Shown: positions 1-8,818 of the stretch, in pieces | Layout: each line of letters starts with the position of its first letter | Numbering within the stretch: position 1 is the first letter of the stretch | NCBI GenBank assembly: GCA_003242895.1 | Contig: QKMY01000062.1 | Span: 1-64,000, forward strand | Source: Candidatus Margulisiibacteriota bacterium | GTDB lineage: Bacteria > Margulisbacteria > Riflemargulisbacteria > GWF2-39-127 | Reading direction: 5' to 3' | Length of the DNA: 64,000 bases | Notes under the pieces: generated by a model | What the model saw: the letters and a program-made list of their open reading frames with translations, nothing else | Database searches by the model: none | What the model was told of the DNA's origin: nothing | Program-made: the position numbers and the translations under genes

Positions 1-112
1 ATTTTCTCACCAATTAGGTGATCCTTGTTTGACTCTATTTTTCAATATCACTACAATGTTTTTTTGAGTTGATATAGTTCTCTGTTTAGGAGTTGGGGTG
101 TGCTGATTAAAA

Positions 113-139
113 TTGATGCCCTTGCGTCTAAAATATGAT
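113..139 (+). promoter_or_regulatory. possible promoter of nadE
   Basis: TTGATG at 113-118 and TATGAT at 134-139, with a short 15-base spacer, lie just ahead of nadE. The rest of positions 1-184 shows no gene. The assignment rests only on similarity to sigma-70 boxes and is weak. Confidence 0.3.
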
Positions 140-184
140 ATTATTCCTAGTAAAATATCCAAATAAAACTAAAGAAAAACTATA

Positions 185-2209
185 ATGAGCATTGTCACTG
201 ATTGTCAAAATATGAAGATCGCTCTCGGGCAAATAAAAATTATTCCTAATAATGCAGAAAAAAATATCACGAGAATACTCGAGATGGTCAGACAAGCAAA
301 AGAACAAGAAGTCGACCTCATTGTTTTCCCCGAGATGGCAATAGGCGGATACATGCTTGGAGATGACTGGCTCAGGGACGATGTATGCGCGGACTTGATG
401 AAATATAATGAGTTAATTCGCAAGGAAAGCGAGAGTGGGATCGCAATAGCTTTCGGCAATATTTTTCTTGATGATAAAATAAATGAAAGAATCGGCGATC
501 CTGACGGATATCATCCGGATGAGGATGGAAGAGCAAGAAGATATAATGCAGTCTACGTTTATCAAAACGGCAACCCGGTTCCCCGGCAAAACGAACCGCT
601 CACCCAAAACACCCGGAAACCTATACTGCCACCGGGAATCACGATCAAAACGCTCCTCCCTAATTACCGGTTTTTTGATGACAAACGTTACTTCCATAGC
701 TTACTCGGAGTTGCCCAGGATTCTGGGACTGCTGTCGAGTCACTCATTCAACCATTTTTAATCAGTTTCAATGGCAACAAAATACCGATAGGGTTTATTC
801 TCTGTGAAGATATGTGGTGTCGGGAATACAGAAAAAACAACCAAACTATTAATCCGACAAAAATACTCATCGAAAACGGCGCGCGGGCAATCTTCAACCT
901 ATCCTCCTCACCATGGACCTTCGGGAAAAATAATGCGCGGGACAAAAGAGTAAAGCACCTTCAGGATAGTCTTAATAATCATAAAGTTCCTTTTTTCTAT
1001 GTTAACTGCACTGGGGCACAGAATAATGGGAAAAACATCATAACCTTCGATGGTGGAACAACAATCTATAACCAGCAAGGAGATCCTGTCATTTTAAGCA
1101 GAGCGCCTTACCAGGAAGAGCTTTTCGTGACAGCCATTCAAGACATTCAGAAAAAAACAGCGGTTACAAGGACCGAGAAACCGAAAATCGCTCAAAAGTT
1201 CGATGCCCTTATCGAAGGATTCAGGCACATAAAAGACAATATGGGGGCAAAAAGTGATCCGACTACTATTATCGGTTTAAGTGGTGGCATTGATAGTGCG
1301 GTTTCAGCTGCATTAGCTGTTATCGCCTTTGGCAAAGATAAAGTTATGGCTGTAAATATGCCAACAAAATATAATTCTTCAGAGACCAAAACTGCAGCAG
1401 CCCATACAGCCAAAAAGCTCGGCATTAATTATCAGGTCATCCCAATCGATGAGTTGGTTAACTTAAAAATAAAAATGCTCAACAAAACAGATCTGGACAG
1501 AACCGGCAAAATGTTATCAACGTTAAATGAAGAAAATATGCAATCCAAAATAAGAAATCAGATACTTTCTGATCTCTCAGCCAAATATGACGGGATATAC
1601 ACCTGTAACGGAAACAAAGTCGAAATCTCAACCGGCTACTATACTCTTGACGGCGACGGACGAGGCGCGATAGCTCCCTTGGGAGACCTGCTCAAGACAG
1701 AAGTATTTGAACTTGCATTACACATTAATCAACTGTTAGGAAAAGAAGTTATTCCTGAGAAGCTGATCCCCGACCAATACGGCCAATTTGGCAGTGATAA
1801 AATACAACCTTCAGCCGAGCTGAAACACACACAGATAGACCCCTTTAAATGGGTTTATCACGATGCAATCATTGAAAAGCTTACATTCTATTTCGCCAAA
1901 AATGCGGAAGATTTTTTAGAGTGGTATATAGCTGGATCTCTTGCCAAAAACCTTGGAATTGACCCGAAAGTTATTTCAGTTTACGAAGTGGACAAACCGG
2001 ATAATTTTATCAAAGACCTGGACTGGCTAATGAAGCTTATTCATAATAATCGCTATAAACGAGTACAGTCCGTACCAATTATTGTTACAAGTACCACAGC
2101 CTGGGGCTACGACAGAAGAGAAAGCCTGACGCCATTTACCCCAACACAACGGTATGAAGCTTTACGAATAAAGATACTTAAGGAAAATATACATTTTATT
2201 GAAAAATAA
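185..2209 (+). CDS. nadE: glutamine-dependent NAD+ synthetase
   Basis: Catalyses the last step of NAD biosynthesis: nicotinic acid adenine dinucleotide plus ATP and glutamine-derived ammonia gives NAD. The N-terminal half is a nitrilase-type glutaminase domain with the expected triad: Glu50 in FPEMAIGG, Lys155 in the KTLLPNYRFF stretch and Cys207 in LCEDMW. The C-terminal half is the synthetase, with the ATP P-loop SGGIDS at 366-371. Length of 674 residues is normal for the two-domain form. The start is uncertain: neither the ATG at 185 nor the ATG at 212 (giving MKIALGQ) has a clear ribosome site, and the family usually begins near the second. The 3' end overlaps the convergent bshC-like gene by 14 bases. 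It appears to be a single-gene unit. Confidence 0.95.
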   Translation: MSIVTDCQNMKIALGQIKIIPNNAEKNITRILEMVRQAKEQEVDLIVFPEMAIGGYMLGDDWLRDDVCADLMKYNELIRKESESGIAIAFGNIFLDDKINERIGDPDGYHPDEDGRARRYNAVYVYQNGNPVPRQNEPLTQNTRKPILPPGITIKTLLPNYRFFDDKRYFHSLLGVAQDSGTAVESLIQPFLISFNGNKIPIGFILCEDMWCREYRKNNQTINPTKILIENGARAIFNLSSSPWTFGKNNARDKRVKHLQDSLNNHKVPFFYVNCTGAQNNGKNIITFDGGTTIYNQQGDPVILSRAPYQEELFVTAIQDIQKKTAVTRTEKPKIAQKFDALIEGFRHIKDNMGAKSDPTTIIGLSGGIDSAVSAALAVIAFGKDKVMAVNMPTKYNSSETKTAAAHTAKKLGINYQVIPIDELVNLKIKMLNKTDLDRTGKMLSTLNEENMQSKIRNQILSDLSAKYDGIYTCNGNKVEISTGYYTLDGDGRGAIAPLGDLLKTEVFELALHINQLLGKEVIPEKLIPDQYGQFGSDKIQPSAELKHTQIDPFKWVYHDAIIEKLTFYFAKNAEDFLEWYIAGSLAKNLGIDPKVISVYEVDKPDNFIKDLDWLMKLIHNNRYKRVQSVPIIVTSTTAWGYDRRESLTPFTPTQRYEALRIKILKENIHFIEK

Positions 2210-3737
2210 AATAGGGAAACTTCCTAAAAAAATAGGTATCGATTGAGCTTTCCTCAATACTTTGTTCATAAGCCTGCTGTTTTTCGGTAAAGCTCTTATC
2301 AATAATTGATTTCATTTCGTTATCAACCGCATGAATCCCTTTCGCAAGCCCGGCACGCTCTTTTTTTGTTAATGTCCCCAATTGGAGCGTAGAAATATAC
2401 CCTTTCTTTTTAGAAAGCAAAGCACGCAATTTCTCATCATTTTCCATACCAAAAACTCCTGAATCCAAATAACGCTCGGTATGATAATAGTACTCCCTCA
2501 ACCTATGCAAAAATGCTTTCTTCTCTTCACACATATCGACTTCTTTGCGAAAAATGTAGCAATCAGCGCTGGCTTTCACAAACAGGGGCGGAGTAATATC
2601 AAAATACCTTCGTGAAAAACAATCTGTGAACTTATCATATTCTGCCCCGCCTAGTCCATGAATAAAAAGATCACTGCAAAACATTCGTAACAATAGCGTC
2701 GTAACAACAGCACGTGGAGCTATGAAATAATGTTCGGGGATAGCCTGGGCATAATACTGCGCGTTATCAACCTGCGCGATGAGCTCGTCACCGGAATAAA
2801 GATTAATCAATTGACCAAGCTTTCTTATATACAGCGGTTTTCGTTGTTTGCTTTTTTTATTAACGGCCCAGAACGGCAATTCAAACAGATCCTGAGAATA
2901 GCAAAGGTTTGGAAAGGGATTAATACAGTTTCCGATATGATGTTCTCTCCGGTATTTCTCCAAACATGAGTTAAATAAAGGAACAAATTTTTCTGCATCT
3001 TCTATTATATGTGAAAAAAATAATTGGCATTCGGGAAACTTGAGTATCGAAGATAAAGGGATGTCGTAGTAGTGAGGAGCTCCTTCACAATATCTCCGGA
3101 CCAGCGTGTTCGCCTCTGGAACAGCTACGCCGGCTAACGAGGTAATAACAGCTTCGATTTCTTGAAGCCGGCTTCTTTCCCGAACAAGCCCCAATTCAGC
3201 AAGAGATCCGTTTATTGCAGAAAACACCTTGATAAGCGTGTCTCTATCAAAGAGATGCTGGAACATAAGCAGCCTTCCAGGATGAGTCGCAATTGAACTC
3301 TCTTCTACCGTCAGATGAGTATTCGATCGAAAAGGGTAACCGAATTTACCGCCATCACCTGCATCGGTATCAATAATAACATTAATGCCGTAAGCTTGCC
3401 GTGCTTTGCTATATTGTTCCAAAATCGTATTCTTATAGAGGATACCGCAATGATAAATCACTGGCTGGTGTCCGGTCATTATTATGGGAACCGTATCAAT
3501 ACCGCCGGTTATATCTTTTTCAGATAAAATATCCTTATCATCAACATCCCGGACTAAGGTACTAAGATGCCTGGTATAGTCATAAGCTGTTGTTATTAAC
3601 TTTTGACGCAACGATTGTTTCTGGCTAGCGGTTAAGATGGACACAAACCCGGACATTGCTTCCCGGTTAGTTATTACCAACTGGTCCCAGGTACCTATAT
3701 CAGGATCACAGACTGTACGAAAACAGTTATCATGCAT
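2196..3737 (-). CDS. BshC-like protein (putative bacillithiol cysteine-adding enzyme, divergent)
   Basis: A protein of 513 residues. BshC adds cysteine to glucosaminyl-malate, the last step of bacillithiol synthesis. What is visible is a MTGHQPVIYH motif about 100 residues in, resembling the TGQQ nucleotide-binding signature of BshC, an aspartate-rich segment after it (VIIDTDAGDGGKFGYP), and a late HGLGGAEYD block. The identification leans heavily on the preceding bshB1 gene. The reading frame stays open up to 3893, but that would overlap bshB1 by more than 160 bases. The ATG at 3737 overlaps it by only 8 bases (ATGCATGA), a typical coupled start, so I chose it. The protein may instead be a related, uncharacterised ligase family. 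Confidence 0.55.
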   Translation of the reverse strand: MHDNCFRTVCDPDIGTWDQLVITNREAMSGFVSILTASQKQSLRQKLITTAYDYTRHLSTLVRDVDDKDILSEKDITGGIDTVPIIMTGHQPVIYHCGILYKNTILEQYSKARQAYGINVIIDTDAGDGGKFGYPFRSNTHLTVEESSIATHPGRLLMFQHLFDRDTLIKVFSAINGSLAELGLVRERSRLQEIEAVITSLAGVAVPEANTLVRRYCEGAPHYYDIPLSSILKFPECQLFFSHIIEDAEKFVPLFNSCLEKYRREHHIGNCINPFPNLCYSQDLFELPFWAVNKKSKQRKPLYIRKLGQLINLYSGDELIAQVDNAQYYAQAIPEHYFIAPRAVVTTLLLRMFCSDLFIHGLGGAEYDKFTDCFSRRYFDITPPLFVKASADCYIFRKEVDMCEEKKAFLHRLREYYYHTERYLDSGVFGMENDEKLRALLSKKKGYISTLQLGTLTKKERAGLAKGIHAVDNEMKSIIDKSFTEKQQAYEQSIEESSIDTYFFRKFPYFIFQ

Positions 3738-4422
3738 CAAAAAGGCTCCTGGCGGAAGAAAGCGCAATATTCTCCTGACAAACAAACGGCTCTCCATATT
3801 TCCTGCCGATCTGACGTCCCCAATAACCGTTTTCCTGACGGACATGATCAGCGACTGCAAGGTTTCTCTGGTTACTGACAAACTGAGATTCATATGAGGC
3901 CAGCACTTCTATCTTTTTATCAATATAATCTGAAATATCAAAAACAAAAGAGGGTTGCATTTTAATTCGCAGATGAGAAGAAAAGAAATAAAAAAGTTTT
4001 CCCGGATAATGCGGGGTAAACGGCATCTCCGTTTTAACAAATTTGGCATAGAACCGGGAAGCTTGCGCGAGCCTGGAAGCCTGAATATGATCTGGATGAC
4101 CATCTTCCCAATACGGTGCAAAAATGATTTTTGGTTTATATTCTCTCATGACCGTAGCCAACTTTTTCCGATTCTCTACAGTATCCATAATTTCACGATT
4201 AACCATATCTAAGGTAACCCGTTTCTCTACATGCATCATTTGTGCAGCTTTTGCAGCCTCTTTCATTCTGATATCATGGGTTCCAGCCGGCGTCGGTTCG
4301 CCGTCGGAGAGATCAACAAGGATTACGTTATACCCAGCGGCATTGAGTGCCAGGATTGTTCCTCCCATCCCAATCTCAATGTCATCAGGATGAGCTCCCA
4401 TTACCATCACATCTATTTCCAC
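3730..4422 (-). CDS. bshB1: bacillithiol biosynthesis deacetylase BshB1 (PIG-L/LmbE family)
   Basis: Zinc-dependent N-deacetylase that would convert GlcNAc-malate to GlcN-malate in bacillithiol synthesis. At 230 residues it has the usual PIG-L length. Zinc ligands are seen in GAHPDDIEIGMGG near the N terminus and in the later GHPDH motif. The DLSDGEPTPAGT segment is characteristic of BshB1 rather than of mycothiol MshB. It starts with GTG at 4422, supported by an AGGAGG ribosome site at 4431-4436. The 5' end overlaps the upstream glycosyltransferase gene and the 3' end overlaps the bshC-like gene, so the three are probably co-translated. No bshA-type GT4 glycosyltransferase is present in the window. 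Confidence 0.82.
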   Translation of the reverse strand: MEIDVMVMGAHPDDIEIGMGGTILALNAAGYNVILVDLSDGEPTPAGTHDIRMKEAAKAAQMMHVEKRVTLDMVNREIMDTVENRKKLATVMREYKPKIIFAPYWEDGHPDHIQASRLAQASRFYAKFVKTEMPFTPHYPGKLFYFFSSHLRIKMQPSFVFDISDYIDKKIEVLASYESQFVSNQRNLAVADHVRQENGYWGRQIGRKYGEPFVCQENIALSSARSLFDA

Positions 4423-5138
4423 TTTGCAACCTCCTCATGAATCACTTGTTTGTAATACTGTAATCTGCTGCCTGCGTCATCGAGTAGTTCACCAAAAGAC
4501 CTGTTAAGGTGAATATATATTCTTGCTACCGGTATTTCTTTGACTGTCAGTCCGGAATTATACGCTTGGATCCAAAATTGTAAAGGGAATCCATATCCTG
4601 TTTCCGTAAGAATAAGCCGTCTTAATGAATCTACGTTATAAGCCTTGAACCCGCAAAAAGCATCGGTAAGAGCATATGAACCAATCCGGAAAAGCAGTTC
4701 GGTCACAGTTTTATTAATAATATACCTATCTTCGGGGGGGGCATCATTAGTATCATACTCTGCCAGATACCGGCTACCGGAAACAATATCATATCCATCA
4801 AGCTGCTCAAAAAAATCCGGAATAAGCTTAGGTTCATGTTGCCAGTCACAATCTATAGTCACAAGGCTATCATATCCCTTTTCGGTAGCAAATTGGAATC
4901 CGTCAATCAATGACTGGCCATATCCCCGGTTTGTTGTATGGGAAATGACAAATAAGTCAGCAATAGGACACATCCGGACTAATTCCCGTGACCGATCCGT
5001 CGAACCATCATCAATAACAAGGATATCTCCATGATAATATCTTCTAATCTCTTGCAAAACAGAAAGGATTGTTTCCTCTTCGTTAAAAACAGGCAATACA
5101 ACCAATCTATTCTCTTCTTTATTAAAAAAAGCTGACAT
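4413..5138 (-). CDS. family 2 glycosyltransferase (dolichol-phosphate-mannose-synthase-like)
   Basis: A cytosolic or membrane-associated transferase of 241 residues that moves a sugar from a nucleotide sugar, often onto a polyprenyl phosphate. The GT-A fold is clear: VLPVFNEEETI near the N terminus, then the nucleotide-binding VIDDGSTDRSREL and the metal-binding TIDCDWQHEP. No C-terminal membrane segments are present. The frame runs up to 5183, but ATG at 5138 is preceded by AGGTGA at good spacing and avoids overlap with mutM. Its position between mutM and bshB1 does not fix its acceptor. BshA, the bacillithiol glycosyltransferase, belongs to GT4, so this protein is not BshA. Confidence 0.85.
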   Translation of the reverse strand: MSAFFNKEENRLVVLPVFNEEETILSVLQEIRRYYHGDILVIDDGSTDRSRELVRMCPIADLFVISHTTNRGYGQSLIDGFQFATEKGYDSLVTIDCDWQHEPKLIPDFFEQLDGYDIVSGSRYLAEYDTNDAPPEDRYIINKTVTELLFRIGSYALTDAFCGFKAYNVDSLRRLILTETGYGFPLQFWIQAYNSGLTVKEIPVARIYIHLNRSFGELLDDAGSRLQYYKQVIHEEVAKWK

Positions 5139-5163
5139 TTTACGATCACCTAATACTATCTTT

Positions 5164-6021
5164 CTATTTCTGGCAGAAACCACAATAAAAAGTCGAACGA
5201 TTATTCTGCCTTACTATGATTATTTCGCGTCCGCATTTTAGGCACTTTTGCGCTTGCCGTCCATAAACATTCAGTTTCGACTGAAAACTGCCTTTATCGC
5301 CGGAAACATCCCGGTAATCAGAAAAGGTCGTCCCCCTCGCCTTCACAGCGCGAGCCAAAACATCAGGAATCATACAAAAAAGATCTTCTATGTTTTTTGA
5401 AGAAAGTGTATTTATTGTCCGAAGGGGCGAAACACCTGTTTCAAAAAGAATTTCGGAAGCATAAATATTACCTATCCCCGCAATAAAATGCTGATCCAGC
5501 AAAAAAGATTTTATATTACGTTTTTTGGCCTTTGCCAAAAGCTGTGTAAACTTAGAAAACGAGTAATCTTTACCTAGAGGATCTACCCCCAGCTCCGCGA
5601 TATAGGGAATTGTATTCAATTGATCATCTTTCTTCACATAGACAACACTGAATTTTCTTACATCGGAGTAAGCAAGAATCCCAGAATTTTTCATGATAAA
5701 GACAATATGAGTGTGCCGAGTCAGTTGATCAAGCGCTGCTTCGTTTCCGGCTTTATTATCTTTATCAATAAAAAAATAGAATTTCCCGGTCATTTTCAAA
5801 TGCACAAGAAGGTGGTAATTATCACTCAGGACAATATCAATCATTTTGCCTAGGCGTTTCACATTGACAATCGTTTTATTGGTAAGCAGCCGCACGAAGT
5901 CACTGTCAGAAATATCGCGCAACACAAAGGGATCCGCTACGGTTACTTTGAGAAAAGTGTCTCCCTTTATTAAAGATGCAAGGTCATTTGTAATAGTTTC
6001 GACTTCAGGCAATTCCGGCAT
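5164..6021 (-). CDS. mutM: formamidopyrimidine-DNA glycosylase (Fpg)
   Basis: Base-excision repair enzyme that removes 8-oxoguanine and ring-opened purines and then nicks the strand by beta/delta elimination. The N terminus MPELPEVETI supplies the catalytic Pro2 and Glu3. HLKMTGKF contains the conserved beta-hairpin lysine. The C terminus carries a zinc finger, CLKCG then CGFCQK, with the DNA-contacting RSTFYC motif. Length of 285 residues is typical. It is the first gene of the operon with the glycosyltransferase, bshB1 and bshC-like genes. The predicted transcription start lies only a few bases before the ATG and no ribosome site is seen, so the mRNA may be leaderless. Confidence 0.97.
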   Translation of the reverse strand: MPELPEVETITNDLASLIKGDTFLKVTVADPFVLRDISDSDFVRLLTNKTIVNVKRLGKMIDIVLSDNYHLLVHLKMTGKFYFFIDKDNKAGNEAALDQLTRHTHIVFIMKNSGILAYSDVRKFSVVYVKKDDQLNTIPYIAELGVDPLGKDYSFSKFTQLLAKAKKRNIKSFLLDQHFIAGIGNIYASEILFETGVSPLRTINTLSSKNIEDLFCMIPDVLARAVKARGTTFSDYRDVSGDKGSFQSKLNVYGRQAQKCLKCGREIIIVRQNNRSTFYCGFCQK

Positions 6022-6029
6022 AATATGGT

Positions 6030-6058
6030 ATTATACCAGTTTCACGGATTGAAATGAA
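6030..6058 (-). promoter_or_regulatory. extended -10 promoter for mutM operon
   Basis: Read on the minus strand: TTCATT at 6058-6053, a 17-base spacer, then TGG-TATAAT with the hexamer at 6035-6030. The TGn extension compensates for a poor -35. The predicted start of transcription, near 6023, is almost on the mutM ATG at 6021. Confidence 0.6.
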
Positions 6059-6109
6059 GCTATCTGAAAAAATCCCAGAATTTCCGGGGCTCATCCAACT
6101 CAGATTTCT

Positions 6110-8428
6110 TTATATAATTTTAAAATGAGGGATATCAACCTGATACTCCCCTGTTTCAGCTGCGCTGGTAATACCGATTTCAAATTGTAATTTATTTACT
6201 TTTCCAATATCCTCATAGGTTATTTTAGGTTGACCATTCATATCCCAGCCATTTTTCACTTTTTTAAAATCACTTATAGGAACAACTGCTTTAGGATTTA
6301 CTCCCTTTGCCAGATTAATATCGTAACCATATTCAATTTCGTTAATTTTGATCCTTAGTTGCAACCGGCAAGCATCTTTATTATTCGTAATAGCATCAAA
6401 ATATATTTTATTATTAATCGAAGGCAACTTCAGGTCGAATCCGTTACCACCCAGATAATACCCAGAGACAACTCTGCCTTCCATCTTAATAAAGCTATCA
6501 TTGACGGTAAAGCTGAATTCGTTTTTAGGATTACCTTTCCAGCCGCGATCAATCCACTTTACTGTCCGAGAGTCCAAATTGGCACTCCCAGTTGAATTAT
6601 TAGTGACGGATGACGTGGACGGCGTATCCTTTTTTTTTGACTCAGTTATCGACTTAGGTTTGGCTATCGGCGAATTATCAGTAGTTGCGAAAACTGCTTG
6701 TGACAAGTCAAGCTCGCTATGGGAACTCGTTGTTAACAAGCTTAACAGAATAAGCGTCTGCTCATAATAATTAGAAAACCCGATAGCATTATTTTTAAGA
6801 GCAGCAAAAAGCCGTTGTATTTCGCCTTTATTGTCTACAGCCGCAGCCAGCGGCAAATACATTGCCGCATCAAGGCCTACTTTTGTATATCGGACATTAG
6901 CCCCTTTCGCTAAAACTTTTTTAGCGAAATTAATTACGTCGGTATTATCAATTTTATTACTCATTATATAATCAGCTATACGCCAAGGACTGCGAATACC
7001 ATCGTATTCCTGCTTTGAATTGTTAATAGGCTTTGCCTCAACAGTTGATTCATTTGTTACATTAAATTCGATATTAGCAGGGAATTCACCAGTATCAGCA
7101 AAAGCTTCTTGATAAAGTTTCAAACTGTCATTGGCAGCTTTTGTCCAGTAATTCGCATAGTCTTCTCCCATCTTACTCTTCTTTGCAAAACCGGCAATAT
7201 CAAGACAGGTAGCCGGACTAAGATAATCCGTAAAATGAAAAGCATCCCAATCTTCTGAAGGCCGCTGGACGCGAACACCCTGTTCATCCCGGAACAATGC
7301 TGCATTGCCAAAAGTAGCGCTATCAATTAACTCTTTGGCATAAGCTCCGTATCCCTTATCAACCCAAACATTAGCATCAACTAGTTTTTGTGCATTAATA
7401 AGCGAGCGGATCAGATCCATATCAGCATCTGAAGCAGAATTAGCTGTTTTTCCATACTCATCCGTATCTAATACAATTTTTCCTGATTCAAGCTTAACTT
7501 TCCACGCCGGGAATACACCAGTATTCCCAGACTCAACAGCCAGTACTGCCATATATTTGGTACCTTCGAGAAGCTTATCAAAATTTTCCTGATATTTCCT
7601 TGCCTGATTAGGATCTACCTCGGCCATCTTTGCGTTAATAAGCTGCCAATAAGATTGTCCTTCAGAAACTATCTTCCCTGATTGGCTGGGATCTTGAATA
7701 AATCCTTTGCCGTCAACTATAATTAAATATTGATTTTTATCGATCAACTGATCATATCTATCTGCAAAAAACCTAGAATCAGAGTTATTCTTGACAGGCT
7801 CAGGATCATCAGGGAGGATAGCGGATAAATCGTACAAGTCCCCGAGAGTTATTTGGCTATTATTAAAAATTAACCAGCCATCGCCACGTCGCAAGTTTTT
7901 GAGGTATTCGTAGTTGTCGCCTTCAACCAACGAATCGATAAATTTGTCAGCGTCCTCACCTAGTTTTCCTTTAGCCGACCGCAATTCTTCTTTAGATATT
8001 TCATCGTATCCGGAAAAAATCATTCCTTTTTTATGGTTTTCTTTATTCTTAAAATATTCTATTATTATTTCTAATGCAGCTTTACTTGGTAAAGCTTCTT
8101 TCACCTGGCTGAAACTGTCGAGATCTTTCATCGAAACTTGATCATCCTGTAGAAATAAGCTCTCTTTATAAAAATTCTTTACTATTTTATAGTTATTATT
8201 ATCAAGCATTTTTTTTAAAAACGCTTCGGCGCCTTTATTATTACCAGGATTGTTTTCATCAAGTTTTCCCGCTGCCGCTATCGCGTTAGCTGCCGCCAAC
8301 TCACCTTTTTCTCCCCCGGAAACATGCTTCGTATCAAGATTGCCTTTCTCCTCAGCCAAGTGATTATCCGGTTTTTTAAAATAATCAATTATTATAGAAA
8401 TCGGATTTTTTGAAATAATATTCGCCAC
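6110..8428 (-). CDS. glycoside hydrolase family 8 protein with N-terminal repeats and C-terminal beta domain
   Basis: Predicted inverting beta-glycanase (cellulase/chitosanase/xylanase group GH8). The catalytic region spans about residues 230-580 and carries three GH8 landmarks: SEGQSYW with candidate proton donor Glu256, SASDADMDL with Asp334/Asp336, and YDGIRSPWR with Asp476. Residues about 5-110 and 115-205 resemble each other (IIIDYFKKPDNH against IIIEYFKNKENH, followed by similar AKGKL and GDNYEYLKNL-type stretches), so the N terminus is probably a duplicated domain. A Ser/Thr-rich linker near 585-620 leads to a beta-rich, CBM-like tail to 772. No Sec signal peptide is seen. It starts with GTG behind GGGAGG. 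Substrate unknown; it could act on its own exopolysaccharide, as BcsZ does on cellulose, or it could be exported by a non-Sec route. Confidence 0.72.
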   Translation of the reverse strand: MANIISKNPISIIIDYFKKPDNHLAEEKGNLDTKHVSGGEKGELAAANAIAAAGKLDENNPGNNKGAEAFLKKMLDNNNYKIVKNFYKESLFLQDDQVSMKDLDSFSQVKEALPSKAALEIIIEYFKNKENHKKGMIFSGYDEISKEELRSAKGKLGEDADKFIDSLVEGDNYEYLKNLRRGDGWLIFNNSQITLGDLYDLSAILPDDPEPVKNNSDSRFFADRYDQLIDKNQYLIIVDGKGFIQDPSQSGKIVSEGQSYWQLINAKMAEVDPNQARKYQENFDKLLEGTKYMAVLAVESGNTGVFPAWKVKLESGKIVLDTDEYGKTANSASDADMDLIRSLINAQKLVDANVWVDKGYGAYAKELIDSATFGNAALFRDEQGVRVQRPSEDWDAFHFTDYLSPATCLDIAGFAKKSKMGEDYANYWTKAANDSLKLYQEAFADTGEFPANIEFNVTNESTVEAKPINNSKQEYDGIRSPWRIADYIMSNKIDNTDVINFAKKVLAKGANVRYTKVGLDAAMYLPLAAAVDNKGEIQRLFAALKNNAIGFSNYYEQTLILLSLLTTSSHSELDLSQAVFATTDNSPIAKPKSITESKKKDTPSTSSVTNNSTGSANLDSRTVKWIDRGWKGNPKNEFSFTVNDSFIKMEGRVVSGYYLGGNGFDLKLPSINNKIYFDAITNNKDACRLQLRIKINEIEYGYDINLAKGVNPKAVVPISDFKKVKNGWDMNGQPKITYEDIGKVNKLQFEIGITSAAETGEYQVDIPHFKII

Positions 8429-8818
8429 TGGACTTCCTCCCTCGTTATAGCAAGCTACTTGCAGCCTGCTTTGTGCAATTTCTTAGCGTCTATGTACGTC
8501 AACGGTACGCCACAAGAATTTATCGTATAATACTTCCCCGAATTCCCAGCCCACATACCCATAGATACTGTTTCATAAACTTATAATATTATATATATTT
8601 ACAAAAGCATAATTTATATAACCAATATAATCAGATATTAGGATAATGTCTAGCAATGATAACCATAAAACGACTAACTTCCTTCTCGTTTTTACCAAAA
8701 AAGCAATCTATCGTTATAGGAACTGGCCTGCGCTTGTATGATAGTGCAGCTATAATTTTTCAAAACAATAATTATCATGGATAATAGGGAATAGTTGCAA
8801 AAAGAAAAACTGCCGATA
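8429..8818. other. 390-base intergenic region, possible structured leader of the GH8 gene
   Basis: No convincing gene. On the minus strand, ahead of the GH8 start, there are two hairpins. One is imperfect at 8477-8520: AATT/GTAC-type arms around a CGTTGAC loop. A short one lies at 8450-8462 (GCAAG/CTTGC). The part from 8560 to 8818 is AT-rich and featureless. It matches no riboswitch class that I recognise. Confidence 0.4.

Noticed and set aside
3738-3893. N-terminal extension of the BshC-like protein
   Set aside because: It lies inside bshB1. The coupled ATG at 3737 is a better start.
4413-5138. BshA (bacillithiol glycosyltransferase) next to bshB1
   Set aside because: The fold is GT2 (GT-A with a DxD-like CDW motif), whereas BshA is a GT4 enzyme.
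8450-8600. c-di-GMP riboswitch before the GH8 gene
   Set aside because: The hairpins are real, but the conserved core bases of the known c-di-GMP aptamers are not present.
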